A stretch of DNA of 64,000 nt from JAZKHT01 sp040385245 (GTDB taxonomy: Bacteria > Pseudomonadota > Alphaproteobacteria > Rhodobacterales > Rhodobacteraceae). Shown here in pieces: positions 36,878 to 45,230 of this stretch; positions within the stretch are counted from its first letter, which is position 1, and each line of letters opens with the position of its first letter. Made by a program: the position numbers and the translations under genes. The DNA is taken from the NCBI GenBank assembly GCA_040385245.1, contig JAZKHT010000003.1, positions 124,001 through 188,000 on the forward strand, given 5' to 3'. The notes beneath the pieces were generated by a model. The model made no database searches. It had not been told where the DNA came from and saw nothing but the letters and a program-made list of their open reading frames with translations.

Positions 36878-37132
36878 ATGTACCTAGTAGCTATGTTAAA
36901 TGTTGTGTCAGCTGTGTTTGCTTTAGCTGCGGGCTTCTTCTGGTTCTGGAGCACCAAGCCCGCACCCGACAAAAATAAGGTCGTGCAGCTTCATGATGGA
37001 GGTGCGCAATCGAATGAAGAATGGAGCCGCGTTTTTAACATTGCAGCGAAGCGAAACGCAGCAGGCGCCATCTGTGCCGGTGTTTCCGCGGTGTTCATGG
37101 GCGCAGCGACCCTTTTTGGAGAATTTGGATGA
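36878..37132 (+). CDS. Small hypothetical membrane protein inside the ABC operon
   Basis: An 84-residue protein with two predicted membrane helices (residues about 3-25 and 58-80) joined by a polar loop. Its first third uses codons such as TTA, GTA, TTT and ACC-poor mixes unlike the strongly GC-ended codons on both sides, suggesting later acquisition. It starts eight bases after the permease and its stop overlaps the ATPase ATG by four bases (ATGA), so translation is coupled. Not recognised; not a normal component of Dpp/Opp importers. Confidence 0.72.
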   Translation: MYLVAMLNVVSAVFALAAGFFWFWSTKPAPDKNKVVQLHDGGAQSNEEWSRVFNIAAKRNAAGAICAGVSAVFMGAATLFGEFG

Positions 37133-39213
37133 CCACCCCCTGGGACAGCACCCAACCGATCCTCGAGATTGAGAACCTCTCGATCTCGTTCTTCACGCGC
37201 CTGCGGGAAATCCCGGCGGTGATGGATTTCTCGTGCAAGGTGATGCCGGGGGAATCGATGGGGCTGGTGGGGGAATCGGGCTGCGGCAAGTCCACCGTCG
37301 CCCTGGCGGTGATGCGCGATCTGGGCAAGAACGGGCGCATCGTCGGCGGCACGATCAAGTTCAAGGGCCGCGATCTGACCACCATGTCCGAAGAAGACCT
37401 GCGCCACCTGCGCGGGTCGGAAATCGCGATGATCTATCAGGAACCGATGGCCTCGCTGAACCCGGCGATGAAGATCGGCGCGCAACTGGCCGAAGTGCCG
37501 ATGATCCATCAGGGCATGGCCAAGGACGAAGCCTGGGCCCTGGCCCGCCAGATCGTGGCCGACGTGCGTCTGCCCGACCCCGACCGCATCCTGCAGGCCT
37601 ATCCACACCAGTTGTCGGGCGGCCAGCAACAGCGCATCGTCATTGCGATGGCGCTGATGTCAAAGCCCGCGCTGTTGATATTGGACGAACCCACCACCGC
37701 GCTGGATGTGACGGTGGAGGCGGGGATTGTCGATCTGGTCAAGGATCTGGGCCATAAATACGGCACCTCGATGCTGTTCATCAGCCACAACCTTGGCCTG
37801 ATCCTCGATGTCTGCGACCGTCTGTGCGTGATGTATTCCGGCGAGGCGGTCGAAACCGGCAATGTGGTCGAGGTGTTCGACGACATGCGCCACCCCTATA
37901 CGCAGGCGCTGTTCCGCTCGATCCCGCTGCCGGGGGCGGACAAGACCACGCGCCCGCTGGTGGCCATTCCCGGCAACTTCCCCCTGCCCCACGAACGCCC
38001 GCCGGGCTGCAACTTTGGCCCGCGCTGCGACTATTTCGTGGCCGGACGCTGTGATGCCGCCGAAATTCCGATGATCCCCGTGCCCGTGGGCGACCGCCAC
38101 GCCAGCCGCTGCATCCGCTATGACGAGATTGACTGGAACGCCCCCCTGAAGGCTGCCAAGACCTTTGAGAAGACACCCGTGGGCAAGGTGGTCTTGCGAC
38201 TGGACGATCTGAAAAAGTATTACAACGTCTCGTCCGGGGCCTTTGGCGGCGGATCGACCAAGGTGGTCAAAGCCAACGAAACCCTGAGCTTTGAGGCGCG
38301 CGAGGGCGAAACCCTTGCCATCGTCGGCGAATCCGGCTGCGGCAAGTCCACCTTTGCCAAGGTGCTGATGGGTCTGGAAACCGCGACCAGCGGCCAGATC
38401 ATGCTGTTTGATGAAAACGTGCAAAGCACCCCCATCGAAAAGCGCAACACCGACACCGTGTCCAAGGTGCAGATGGTGTTCCAGAACCCGTTTGACACGT
38501 TGAACCCGTCGATGACCGTGGGCCGTCAGATCATCCGCGCGCTTGAGATTTTCAAGCAGGGCAGTTCCGACGCGGAACGTCACGCGCGGATGCTGGAACT
38601 GCTCGATCTGGTGAAACTGCCGCGCGCCTTTGCCGAACGGATGCCACGTCAGTTGTCGGGCGGTCAAAAGCAGCGCGTCGGCATCGCGCGGGCCTTTGCG
38701 GGCGGCGCCAAGGTTGTGGTGGCGGACGAGCCTGTTTCGGCGCTTGATGTGTCGGTTCAGGCTGCGGTCACCGATCTGCTGATGGAGATTCAGCGCAAGA
38801 ACAAGACGACCCTGCTGTTCATCAGCCATGATCTGTCCATCGTGCGCTATCTGTCCGACCGGGTGATGGTGATGTATCTGGGCCATGTGGTCGAAATGGG
38901 CACCACAGATCAGGTGTTCAGCCCGCCCTACCACCCCTATACCGAGGCGCTGCTGTCCGCCGTGCCGATCGCCGACACAAAGGTGATCCGCAAGCGCATC
39001 GTGCTGGAAGGCGACATCCCGTCTGCGATGAACCCGCCGCCGGGTTGCCCGTTCCAGACGCGCTGCCGCTGGAAATCACAGGTGCCGGGCGGTATCTGCG
39101 ACACCATCATGCCGCCCGTGCGGGTGCTTGGCGGCGGGCATCAGGTCAAATGCCATCTGCCCGACGATGTGCTGGCGAATATGGAACCGGTGATCAAGAT
39201 CGCTGCAGAGTGA
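37129..39213 (+). CDS. Fused double ATP-binding subunit of the peptide-type ABC importer
   Basis: A single 694-residue polypeptide carrying two complete ABC ATPase domains (DppD-like then DppF-like). Domain 1 has Walker A GESGCGKST (near residue 48), signature LSGGQQQR, Walker B LLILDEP; domain 2 repeats GESGCGKST (near 403), LSGGQKQR and VVVADEP. Each domain ends in an oligopeptide-transporter cysteine cluster (PGCNFGPRCDYFVAGRC and PGCPFQTRC). Last gene of the operon; paired palindromes follow its stop. Confidence 0.94.
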   Translation: MTTPWDSTQPILEIENLSISFFTRLREIPAVMDFSCKVMPGESMGLVGESGCGKSTVALAVMRDLGKNGRIVGGTIKFKGRDLTTMSEEDLRHLRGSEIAMIYQEPMASLNPAMKIGAQLAEVPMIHQGMAKDEAWALARQIVADVRLPDPDRILQAYPHQLSGGQQQRIVIAMALMSKPALLILDEPTTALDVTVEAGIVDLVKDLGHKYGTSMLFISHNLGLILDVCDRLCVMYSGEAVETGNVVEVFDDMRHPYTQALFRSIPLPGADKTTRPLVAIPGNFPLPHERPPGCNFGPRCDYFVAGRCDAAEIPMIPVPVGDRHASRCIRYDEIDWNAPLKAAKTFEKTPVGKVVLRLDDLKKYYNVSSGAFGGGSTKVVKANETLSFEAREGETLAIVGESGCGKSTFAKVLMGLETATSGQIMLFDENVQSTPIEKRNTDTVSKVQMVFQNPFDTLNPSMTVGRQIIRALEIFKQGSSDAERHARMLELLDLVKLPRAFAERMPRQLSGGQKQRVGIARAFAGGAKVVVADEPVSALDVSVQAAVTDLLMEIQRKNKTTLLFISHDLSIVRYLSDRVMVMYLGHVVEMGTTDQVFSPPYHPYTEALLSAVPIADTKVIRKRIVLEGDIPSAMNPPPGCPFQTRCRWKSQVPGGICDTIMPPVRVLGGGHQVKCHLPDDVLANMEPVIKIAAE

Positions 39214-39220
39214 TGGGGGC

Positions 39221-39266
39221 GCAAAAATCTTCGAAGATTTTTGCAAGATTTTTCGAAGAATCTTGC
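39221..39266. terminator. Paired palindromes between ABC ATPase and lytic transglycosylase
   Basis: A perfect 24-base palindrome centred on ATCTTCGAAGAT (39221-39244) shares its last GC with a second dyad, GCAAGATT...AATCTTGC (39243-39266, one mismatch). It separates two convergent genes, as the related pairs at 10510 and 18529 do. Confidence 0.72.
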
Positions 39267-39292
39267 GCGCTCCCCTCACCACCGGCGCGCGT

Positions 39293-39889
39293 CTACCCCA
39301 GAATCGCCTTCACATAGCTTTCGGTTTCCGCGAAGGGCGGGATGCCGCCATGTGTTTCCACCGCGCCGGGGCCGGCGTTATAGGCCGCAAGCGCCAGCCG
39401 CCAGCTGCCGAATTTGTCATACATCATGCGCAGATAGCGCGCGCCGCCATCCAGATTGTCTGCCGGATCGGCAATGTCCACGCCCAGCAGGTTGGCCGTG
39501 TCGGGCATCAGTTGCGCAAGGCCCGTCGCCCCTTTGACCGACACGGCACCGGGGTTCCAGCCGCTTTCGCGCTGCACAAGGCGCAGGAACAGGTCTTCGG
39601 GCACACCATGCCGCGATGCCGCCGCCTTGGCGGTTTCAAGGTATTCCCCCTTGTACGACCCGCGCCACGCCGGAACCTTGTCCTCCGCCTTGTCCGACTT
39701 CGGCTTCAGCCGCACCGAATTGTCGTATTGTTTGGCCAGACGTCCGTCCAGAAGGCTGGCCTGTTTGCGAAAGATCGCCGAACGCGGCTGGTTCGACCCT
39801 GACAGTGTCAACCCTTCGGCCCGCACAAAGGAGGGGGGGGTCAGCAGCATCGCCGCCGTCAATGCCACCAGTCCCACGCCGCGCATCAT
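39293..39889 (-). CDS. Lytic transglycosylase, SLT domain
   Basis: Periplasmic peptidoglycan-cleaving enzyme of 198 residues. A signal peptide is present (LVALTAAMLLTPPSFVRAEG). The SLT fold (residues about 88-190) shows the catalytic glutamate in LVQRESGWNPGAVS, GATGLAQLMPDTA, and AYNAGPGAVE. Short compared with Slt70, so it is the catalytic domain plus a 60-residue N-terminal linker. Transcribed alone, ending towards the ABC operon. Confidence 0.93.
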   Translation of the reverse strand: MMRGVGLVALTAAMLLTPPSFVRAEGLTLSGSNQPRSAIFRKQASLLDGRLAKQYDNSVRLKPKSDKAEDKVPAWRGSYKGEYLETAKAAASRHGVPEDLFLRLVQRESGWNPGAVSVKGATGLAQLMPDTANLLGVDIADPADNLDGGARYLRMMYDKFGSWRLALAAYNAGPGAVETHGGIPPFAETESYVKAILG

Positions 39890-40016
39890 CTGCCCCCAAC
39901 CCTGTCCGTCAGCGGCAGACTATACGGATTTGTCGCGGATTTGCCAGTGGCCTGGTCCGCGCCACCGGCAGGAGGGCAAACGCCCTTGGTTTGGCCGCCC
40001 GTCTGCCCCGTTCCGA

Positions 40017-40045
40017 TTGCGGCGCAGAGGGGGGAACGCTATAGC
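40017..40045 (+). promoter_or_regulatory. Predicted ssb promoter
   Basis: TTGCGG (40017-40022) and TATAGC (40040-40045) are separated by exactly 17 bases, 65 bases before the ssb ATG. Confidence 0.4.
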
Positions 40046-40059
40046 ATTTTATTAACCAG

Positions 40060-40079
40060 CTTCGGCGAGCCTGCCGAAG
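40060..40079 (+). promoter_or_regulatory. Hairpin in the ssb leader
   Basis: CTTCGGC (40060-40066) and GCCGAAG (40073-40079) form a seven-base perfect stem with a GAGCCT loop, ending 30 bases before the ssb start. It lies just after the expected transcription start. Role unknown. Confidence 0.45.
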
Positions 40080-40109
40080 ACAATGCACAAGGATTCGGAG
40101 GAAACACGC

Positions 40110-40652
40110 ATGGCAGGGTCGGTCAACAAGGTCATCATCATCGGCAATCTGGGCCGCGACCCCGAGGTTCGCAGTTTTCCCAACGGCGGCAAGGTCGTGA
40201 ACCTGCGCATCGCCACATCCGAATCGTGGCGCGACAAGGCGACGGGCGAAAAGAAGGAACGCACCGAATGGCATTCGGTCGCGATCTTCAACGAACCCTT
40301 GGGCAAGATCGCCGAGCAGTATCTGCGCAAAGGGTCCACGGTCTATATCGAAGGCCAGCTTGAAACCCGTAAATGGCAGGACCAGTCCGGCGCAGACCGC
40401 TACACGACCGAAGTGGTGGTGCGCCCCTTCAATGGCAACCTGACCCTGCTGGGCGGCCGTGGTGAAGGCGGCGGTGGTGGTGGCGGGTACGAGGATCGCG
40501 GCGGATATGATGACCGCGACAGCGGTGGCGGATCGGGCGGTGCATCCGGTGGCGGCTATGGCGGCGGCAGCGCCGGGGGCGGTCGCAGCGGCGGCGGCGG
40601 TGCCTCTGGCGGCGGTGGCCGGTCCGACATGGATGACGAAATCCCGTTCTAG
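40110..40652 (+). CDS. ssb: Single-stranded DNA-binding protein
   Basis: Coats single-stranded DNA during replication and repair. 180 residues: an OB fold (residues 1-112; VNKVIIIGNLGRDPEVRSF, WHSVAIFNEPLGKIAEQYL, YIEGQLETRKWQDQSG), a flexible glycine-rich linker (about 117-172) and the acidic protein-binding tip DMDDEIPF. ATG at 40110 follows GGAGGAAAC. Not next to uvrA. A strong intrinsic terminator follows. Confidence 0.97.
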   Translation: MAGSVNKVIIIGNLGRDPEVRSFPNGGKVVNLRIATSESWRDKATGEKKERTEWHSVAIFNEPLGKIAEQYLRKGSTVYIEGQLETRKWQDQSGADRYTTEVVVRPFNGNLTLLGGRGEGGGGGGGYEDRGGYDDRDSGGGSGGASGGGYGGGSAGGGRSGGGGASGGGGRSDMDDEIPF

Positions 40653-40673
40653 GGGACGGCGAAACGGATCAGG

Positions 40674-40698
40674 GGCCACGGATTTCCGTGGCCTTTTT
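40674..40698 (+). terminator. Intrinsic terminator after ssb
   Basis: GGCCACGG (40674-40681), loop ATTT, CCGTGGCC (40686-40693), then TTTTT (40694-40698). Textbook rho-independent terminator 22 bases after the ssb stop. Confidence 0.88.
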
Positions 40699-40772
40699 CC
40701 TTGCGCGCCGCAACCACTGGACCTGCGCCCCGTAATCCCTATATAAACGGTCAACAACCACGCGAGTGTTCT

Positions 40773-41135
40773 ATGACCCAAGCCCAGGAAAAGATCGAAG
40801 GCGCGCCGCTGATCCAGCCGTCGACGACCGACCATCCGCTGTATGACCAGGTGGTCGATGCGTGCCGGACCGTGTTCGACCCGGAAATCCCGGTGAACAT
40901 CTTTGATCTGGGCCTTGTCTACACCATCGCCATCTCGGCCGAGAACGAGGTTGATATCTGGATGACGCTGACCGCGCCCGGCTGCCCCGTCGCGGGCGAG
41001 ATGCCCGGTTGGGTTGCGGATGCGGTCGAACCCTTGGCAGGCGTCAAACAGGTGCAGGTCAACATGACGTTTGATCCGCCCTGGGGGATGGAGATGATGT
41101 CAGACGAGGCGCGGCTTGAACTGGGCTTCATGTAA
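40773..41135 (+). CDS. SufT-like MIP18 family Fe-S maturation protein (DUF59)
   Basis: A 120-residue protein of the MIP18/DUF59 family, often called SufT or the SUF-system assembly protein when near suf genes. The signature DPEIPVNIFDLGLVY and the conserved cysteine in LTAPGCPVAGEMPGW are present. Family members help mature iron-sulfur proteins. Located 66 bases before an A-type carrier gene, with which it probably shares a transcript. Start by family comparison at 40773. Confidence 0.9.
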   Translation: MTQAQEKIEGAPLIQPSTTDHPLYDQVVDACRTVFDPEIPVNIFDLGLVYTIAISAENEVDIWMTLTAPGCPVAGEMPGWVADAVEPLAGVKQVQVNMTFDPPWGMEMMSDEARLELGFM

Positions 41136-41201
41136 CCGACCCCGCACCTTGAGCGAAGGGCCGTCCCGCCCTATCTTTGGGACAAAGCGAAAGGAAACCC
41201 G

Positions 41202-41561
41202 ATGTTCGGCATCCCCGGCAAGCAGGCCGTGACCCTGACCCCGACCGCCGTCCGCCAGATTGCGCGGCTGATGGAAAAACAAGGCTCTACCGGGTTGCGC
41301 ATCGGCGTCAAAAAGGGCGGCTGCGCGGGCATGGAATACACCATGGACTATGCAACCGACATCAACCCGATGGACGAAATCATAGAACAGGATGGCGCGC
41401 GGGTGATGATTGCCCCCATGGCGCAGATGTTCCTGTTCGGCACCGAAATCGACTATGCGACCTCGCTGCTCGAATCCGGCTTCCGCTTCAACAACCCCAA
41501 CGTGGCCGAAGCCTGCGGCTGTGGCGAGTCGATCAAGTTCAAGGATCAGCCCGCCGCCTGA
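41202..41561 (+). CDS. A-type iron-sulfur carrier, SufA/IscA/ErpA family
   Basis: A 119-residue HesB-like protein with the three conserved cysteines: GGCAGMEY near residue 47 and the C-terminal CGCGES (about 107-112). Such proteins hold an Fe-S cluster and pass it to apo-enzymes. Pairing with the upstream DUF59 gene suggests one assembly module; possible clients here are the sulfite and APS reductases at 46-48.7 kb. AAAGGAAACCC precedes the ATG. Which family member it is cannot be fixed. Confidence 0.92.
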   Translation: MFGIPGKQAVTLTPTAVRQIARLMEKQGSTGLRIGVKKGGCAGMEYTMDYATDINPMDEIIEQDGARVMIAPMAQMFLFGTEIDYATSLLESGFRFNNPNVAEACGCGESIKFKDQPAA

Positions 41562-41643
41562 TCCCGCGCGGTCCGCAGGATCACCCTTCCCCTTTGCCCG
41601 GCAAAGCCGTAACTCTGTTTCCCGGATCAGCAGGGGATGGACG

Positions 41644-42387
41644 ATGCGCAAACTGGCAGCGGGCAATTGGAAGATGAACGGCACGGCGGCGTCACTGTCC
41701 GAGGTGGCGGCCTTGGCTACCGCCCATCCCACGCCTGCCTGCGACATGCTGCTGTGCCCGCCCGCCACCCTGCTTGCGCAAATGGCATGGGCTGCCAAGG
41801 GCACCGCCCTTGCCTTGGGCGGGCAGGATTGCCACCACGCCGCGTCCGGTGCCCACACCGGCGACATCTCTGCTGCGATGCTGTGCGATGCGGGCGCAAG
41901 TTACGTCATCCTTGGCCATTCCGAACGCCGCACCGATCATGGCGAATCGGATGCGCAGGTGCTGGCCAAGGCAAATGCCGCCATCGCGGCGGGTCTGATT
42001 GCCATTGTCTGTCTGGGCGAAACCGAAGGCCAACGCGACGCTGGCGAGACGCTGGATGTGATCGGGCGTCAACTGGCCGGATCGGTGCCAGACAGCGCCA
42101 CCGCCGCCACTCTTGTCATCGCCTATGAACCTGTCTGGGCCATCGGCACCGGGCGCACCCCGACCCTGTCCGAAATTGCCGAGGTGCACGCCTTCCTGCG
42201 TGCCCGCCTGACAGCCCGCATCGGGGATCAGGCGGCGGGGGTGCGGTTGCTGTATGGCGGGTCGGTCAAGCCGTCAAACGCGGCGGAAATTTTTGCCCTT
42301 GCCGACGTCGATGGTGCCTTGGTGGGGGGCGCCAGCCTGAAGGCCGCCGATTTCGGGGCCATCGTCGCGGCGCTGTCCGCCGCCTGA
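41644..42387 (+). CDS. tpiA: Triosephosphate isomerase
   Basis: Interconverts dihydroxyacetone phosphate and glyceraldehyde-3-phosphate. The 247-residue barrel has AAGNWKMNG at the start with the substrate lysine, the catalytic histidine in ILGHSERR, the catalytic glutamate in AYEPVWAIGTG, and YGGSVKPSN and DGALVGGASL phosphate-binding loops. ATG at 41644 (GGGGATGGACG upstream). Standard gene, unlinked to other glycolytic genes here. Confidence 0.97.
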   Translation: MRKLAAGNWKMNGTAASLSEVAALATAHPTPACDMLLCPPATLLAQMAWAAKGTALALGGQDCHHAASGAHTGDISAAMLCDAGASYVILGHSERRTDHGESDAQVLAKANAAIAAGLIAIVCLGETEGQRDAGETLDVIGRQLAGSVPDSATAATLVIAYEPVWAIGTGRTPTLSEIAEVHAFLRARLTARIGDQAAGVRLLYGGSVKPSNAAEIFALADVDGALVGGASLKAADFGAIVAALSAA

Positions 42388-42467
42388 TCGCGCCCCCCGG
42401 CGTCGCCCATGGAACAGCCCTGTTGTCCGATCCGGGAAATGCTGCACGGCATATTTCAGGATTCGGC

Positions 42468-43391
42468 ATGACCGCACTCGCTCCCGCCCCCGCCCCGGTC
42501 AAGACCCAAGGTCTTGCCAATCTGATCTGCATGGCCTCGATGATGGTCTGGGCCATCGGCCTGCCTGCGGCTGACATGCTGATCGGCCCGGTGCCACCCC
42601 TGCCGCTGACGGCGGCGCGCATGGCCATGGCGGCGGCGTGCCTGCTGCCGCTGTGGTGGCTGATGGAGGGGACGGCCCCTTTGAAAGCGGCGGCCTGGAT
42701 CAAGGGCACCCTGATCGGCGGATCGACCATCGGCATGGGCGCGTTCATGCTGGTGGTGGGTCAGGGCATGACCAGCGCCGTCACGGTGGCGGTGATTTCG
42801 GCCAGCATGCCCGTCATCGGCATCGCCATCGAGGTGATCCTTGATGGCCGCCGCCTGACACCGGGGCTGGTGGTGGGGGTGATCCTCAGCCTGATCGGCG
42901 GGCTGATGGCCCTGGGCGAGGCGGATGGCGGTCTGGCGCTTGGGCTTGGCGCGGTCTTGTGTTTCGGATCGGTCGTGACCTTCACCATCGGGTCACGCTT
43001 GACGGTCACCTCATTTCCGCATCTGACCCCCATGGGCCGCACCACCGTCACGCTGACCGGGGCGGCACTGGCCACCTGCGGGGCGGCGGCGGTCAACCAT
43101 GTCCTGGGCGGGGCCGCGCCTGATTGGGCTGTGCTGGGCTGGCCCGAATTCGGTGCGCTGGCGCTGTTTTCGGTGGGCGGACTGGCGATCAGTCAGGTGT
43201 TGTGGATCATGTCGGTGGGCAGCCTTGGCATCGCGCTGGCGTCGCTGCACATCAACGCGGCCCCGTTTTACGTGATGATCCTTTTGTTTGCGATGGGCGG
43301 GGCATGGAACTGGATGCAGGCCCTTGGCGCGCTGGTGGTGGGCGTGGGCGTGCTGGTGGCCCAAGGGATCATTCCGCTGGGGCGGCGCTGA
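42468..43391 (+). CDS. EamA/DMT family transporter
   Basis: A 307-residue inner-membrane protein with about ten hydrophobic segments forming two EamA repeats (residues about 15-145 and 165-300). Such proteins export amino acids, nucleotide sugars or metabolites; the substrate is not predictable. ATG at 42468 is preferred over a TTG at 42423. The stop overlaps the start of the P450 gene (TGATG), so the transporter and the oxidase are made together. Confidence 0.88.
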   Translation: MTALAPAPAPVKTQGLANLICMASMMVWAIGLPAADMLIGPVPPLPLTAARMAMAAACLLPLWWLMEGTAPLKAAAWIKGTLIGGSTIGMGAFMLVVGQGMTSAVTVAVISASMPVIGIAIEVILDGRRLTPGLVVGVILSLIGGLMALGEADGGLALGLGAVLCFGSVVTFTIGSRLTVTSFPHLTPMGRTTVTLTGAALATCGAAAVNHVLGGAAPDWAVLGWPEFGALALFSVGGLAISQVLWIMSVGSLGIALASLHINAAPFYVMILLFAMGGAWNWMQALGALVVGVGVLVAQGIIPLGRR

Positions 43392-44572
43392 TGGACAGCC
43401 TGCACCAATCCCCGACCGACCCCGTCTTTGTGCAGAACCCCTATCCGTTCTACGAACGCGCCCGTCGTGTTGGCCCGTTCTTTCACTGGGCCGACTATGG
43501 GCTGATCTGCACCGGCAATGCGGCGGCGGTGAACGCCATCCTGCGCGACCGCCGCTTTGGCCGTGAGGTGCCCGCCGAACTGGCCCAACCGATCCCCGAC
43601 CACCAAGAGCCCTTCTACGCCGTCGAAGCCCATTCCATGCTGGAGTTGGAGCCGCCACGCCACACCCGCCTGCGCAGCCTTGTCCTGCGGGCCTTCACCT
43701 CGCGCCGGATCGCCGCGCTGGGGCCAGAGATTGCCACGCTCAGCCACCAGTTGATTGATGCCTTTCCCGCAGGCGAGTTTGATCTGCTGAAACATTTCGG
43801 CCAGAAACTGCCCGTCATCATCATCGCCCGCCTGCTGGGCGTGCCCGAGGCGATGTCGGAGGATCTGCTGGGCTGGTCCAACGCGATGGTGGGCATGTAT
43901 ATGGCCAACCGCACCCGCGCCGCCGAAGACCGCGCCGCCACGGCCGCCACCCAGTTCAGCGCCTTTCTGCGCAACTACGTCGAGGCCCGCCGCGCCGATC
44001 CCCGCGACGATCTGATCACCCACCTGATCACGGCCGAGGCGGACGGCGACCGTCTGACCACGGACGAGTTGATATCAACCTGCATCCTTCTGCTGAACGC
44101 GGGGCACGAGGCGACGGTCCACACCATCGGCAACGGCGTCAAGGCGCTGCTGGCGGCGAAATCACCGCCAACCGTGCTGGACGCAGACCATATCGACGCC
44201 ACGGTTGAAGAGATCCTGCGCCATGATCCGGCGCTGCACATGTTCACCCGCACCGCTTATGAAACCATCGACGTCATGGGCCACCAGTTTCACCGGGGCG
44301 ACCGCGTGGCGCTGCTGCTGGCCGCAGCCAACCGCGATCCGGGCGTATGGGATCACCCCGAACGGTTCACGCCCACCCGGCCCATCAAACCCAACGCCAG
44401 TTTCGGCGCGGGCCTGCACTTTTGCGTCGGTGCCCCGCTTGCGCGGCTGGAACTGCAAATCGCCCTGCCGATCCTGTTGCAACGCCTGCCGGGCCTGCAC
44501 CTGACCGGAAAACCCAAATACGCCGACGTCTACCACTTTCACGGCCTGAGCCGCCTGATGGTTGCCGCCTGA
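43391..44572 (+). CDS. Cytochrome P450
   Basis: A soluble bacterial P450 monooxygenase of 393 residues. Landmarks are the heme-contacting PPRHTRLRSLVLRAF, the I-helix oxygen-activation motif LNAGHEATVHT, the ExxR (EEILRHDP), and the heme-ligand loop FGAGLHFCVGAPLARLE with its cysteine. Redox partners are not encoded beside it. Substrate unknown. It is translated in coupling with the DMT exporter, which hints that the oxidised product or its precursor is moved across the membrane. Confidence 0.95.
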   Translation: MDSLHQSPTDPVFVQNPYPFYERARRVGPFFHWADYGLICTGNAAAVNAILRDRRFGREVPAELAQPIPDHQEPFYAVEAHSMLELEPPRHTRLRSLVLRAFTSRRIAALGPEIATLSHQLIDAFPAGEFDLLKHFGQKLPVIIIARLLGVPEAMSEDLLGWSNAMVGMYMANRTRAAEDRAATAATQFSAFLRNYVEARRADPRDDLITHLITAEADGDRLTTDELISTCILLLNAGHEATVHTIGNGVKALLAAKSPPTVLDADHIDATVEEILRHDPALHMFTRTAYETIDVMGHQFHRGDRVALLLAAANRDPGVWDHPERFTPTRPIKPNASFGAGLHFCVGAPLARLELQIALPILLQRLPGLHLTGKPKYADVYHFHGLSRLMVAA

Positions 44573-44624
44573 ACGGGCGCGGCCTTTCAGTTGGCGCATA
44601 TCCTCAGGGGGCCCCAATTGGCCG

Positions 44625-45086
44625 TCAGACCGGCAGCACGGTGGTCGACTTGATTTCTTCCATGCTCAGCAAGGCCGTCACGTTGTAGATGCGCACCTCA
44701 GAGATCAGGGCCTGATAGAACGTGTCATAGGCCCGCGCGTTCTTGACCCGCACCTTCAGGATATAGTCGATATCGCCCGCCAGACGGTGCGCCTCCAGCA
44801 CCTCGGGGCGGGTGCGCAGGGCGGTCAGGAACTTGTGCTGCCATTCGGCCTCGTGTTCGGACGTGCGGATCAGAACGAAGAAACACGCCTCAAGCCCCAG
44901 CGCCTCGGGGTCGAGGATCGCGGTCTGGCGGGTGATCACGCCCGCCTCTTTCATCCGGCGGATGCGGTTCCACACGGGGGTCTTTGATGACCCCACCTTG
45001 CGGGCGATTTCGTCCAGCGACTGCTCGGCGTCGGCCTGCAACTCGGCAAGGATTTTCCTGTCCATCTCGTCCAGCCGGACCGCCAT
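44625..45086 (-). CDS. Lrp/AsnC family regulator next to the sulfur operon
   Basis: A protein of 153 residues with a winged helix-turn-helix (LDEIARKVGSSKTPVWNRIR, residues about 23-42) and a RAM ligand-binding domain (LEACFFVLIRT to the end). It is divergent from the sulfite-reduction genes with GGAAC dyads in between, so regulation of that operon by a sulfur amino acid is a reasonable inference. The frame opens further upstream at 45143, but family similarity begins at MAVRLDEMD (45086). Confidence 0.9.
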   Translation of the reverse strand: MAVRLDEMDRKILAELQADAEQSLDEIARKVGSSKTPVWNRIRRMKEAGVITRQTAILDPEALGLEACFFVLIRTSEHEAEWQHKFLTALRTRPEVLEAHRLAGDIDYILKVRVKNARAYDTFYQALISEVRIYNVTALLSMEEIKSTTVLPV

Positions 45087-45107
45087 TCGCGCATTCCCCC
45101 GTTTGCC

Positions 45108-45150
45108 GGAACCACGTTCCGTTGGGGCGCAGTATTGGAACAATCGTTCT
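45108..45150. promoter_or_regulatory. Two GGAAC dyads in the divergent promoter region
   Basis: GGAAC-CAC-GTTCC (45108-45120) and GGAAC-AATC-GTTCT (45137-45150), centres about 29-30 bases apart. Probable operators for the AsnC-type protein, whose family binds repeated dyads on one DNA face. Confidence 0.5.
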
Positions 45151-45230
45151 TATCTGCAAGGGTGGCTGGTCCGAAACAGGGAAAATATCCTATATAGGGG
45201 GTCAAGAAACCCCATTCCGGACGCATCCTG

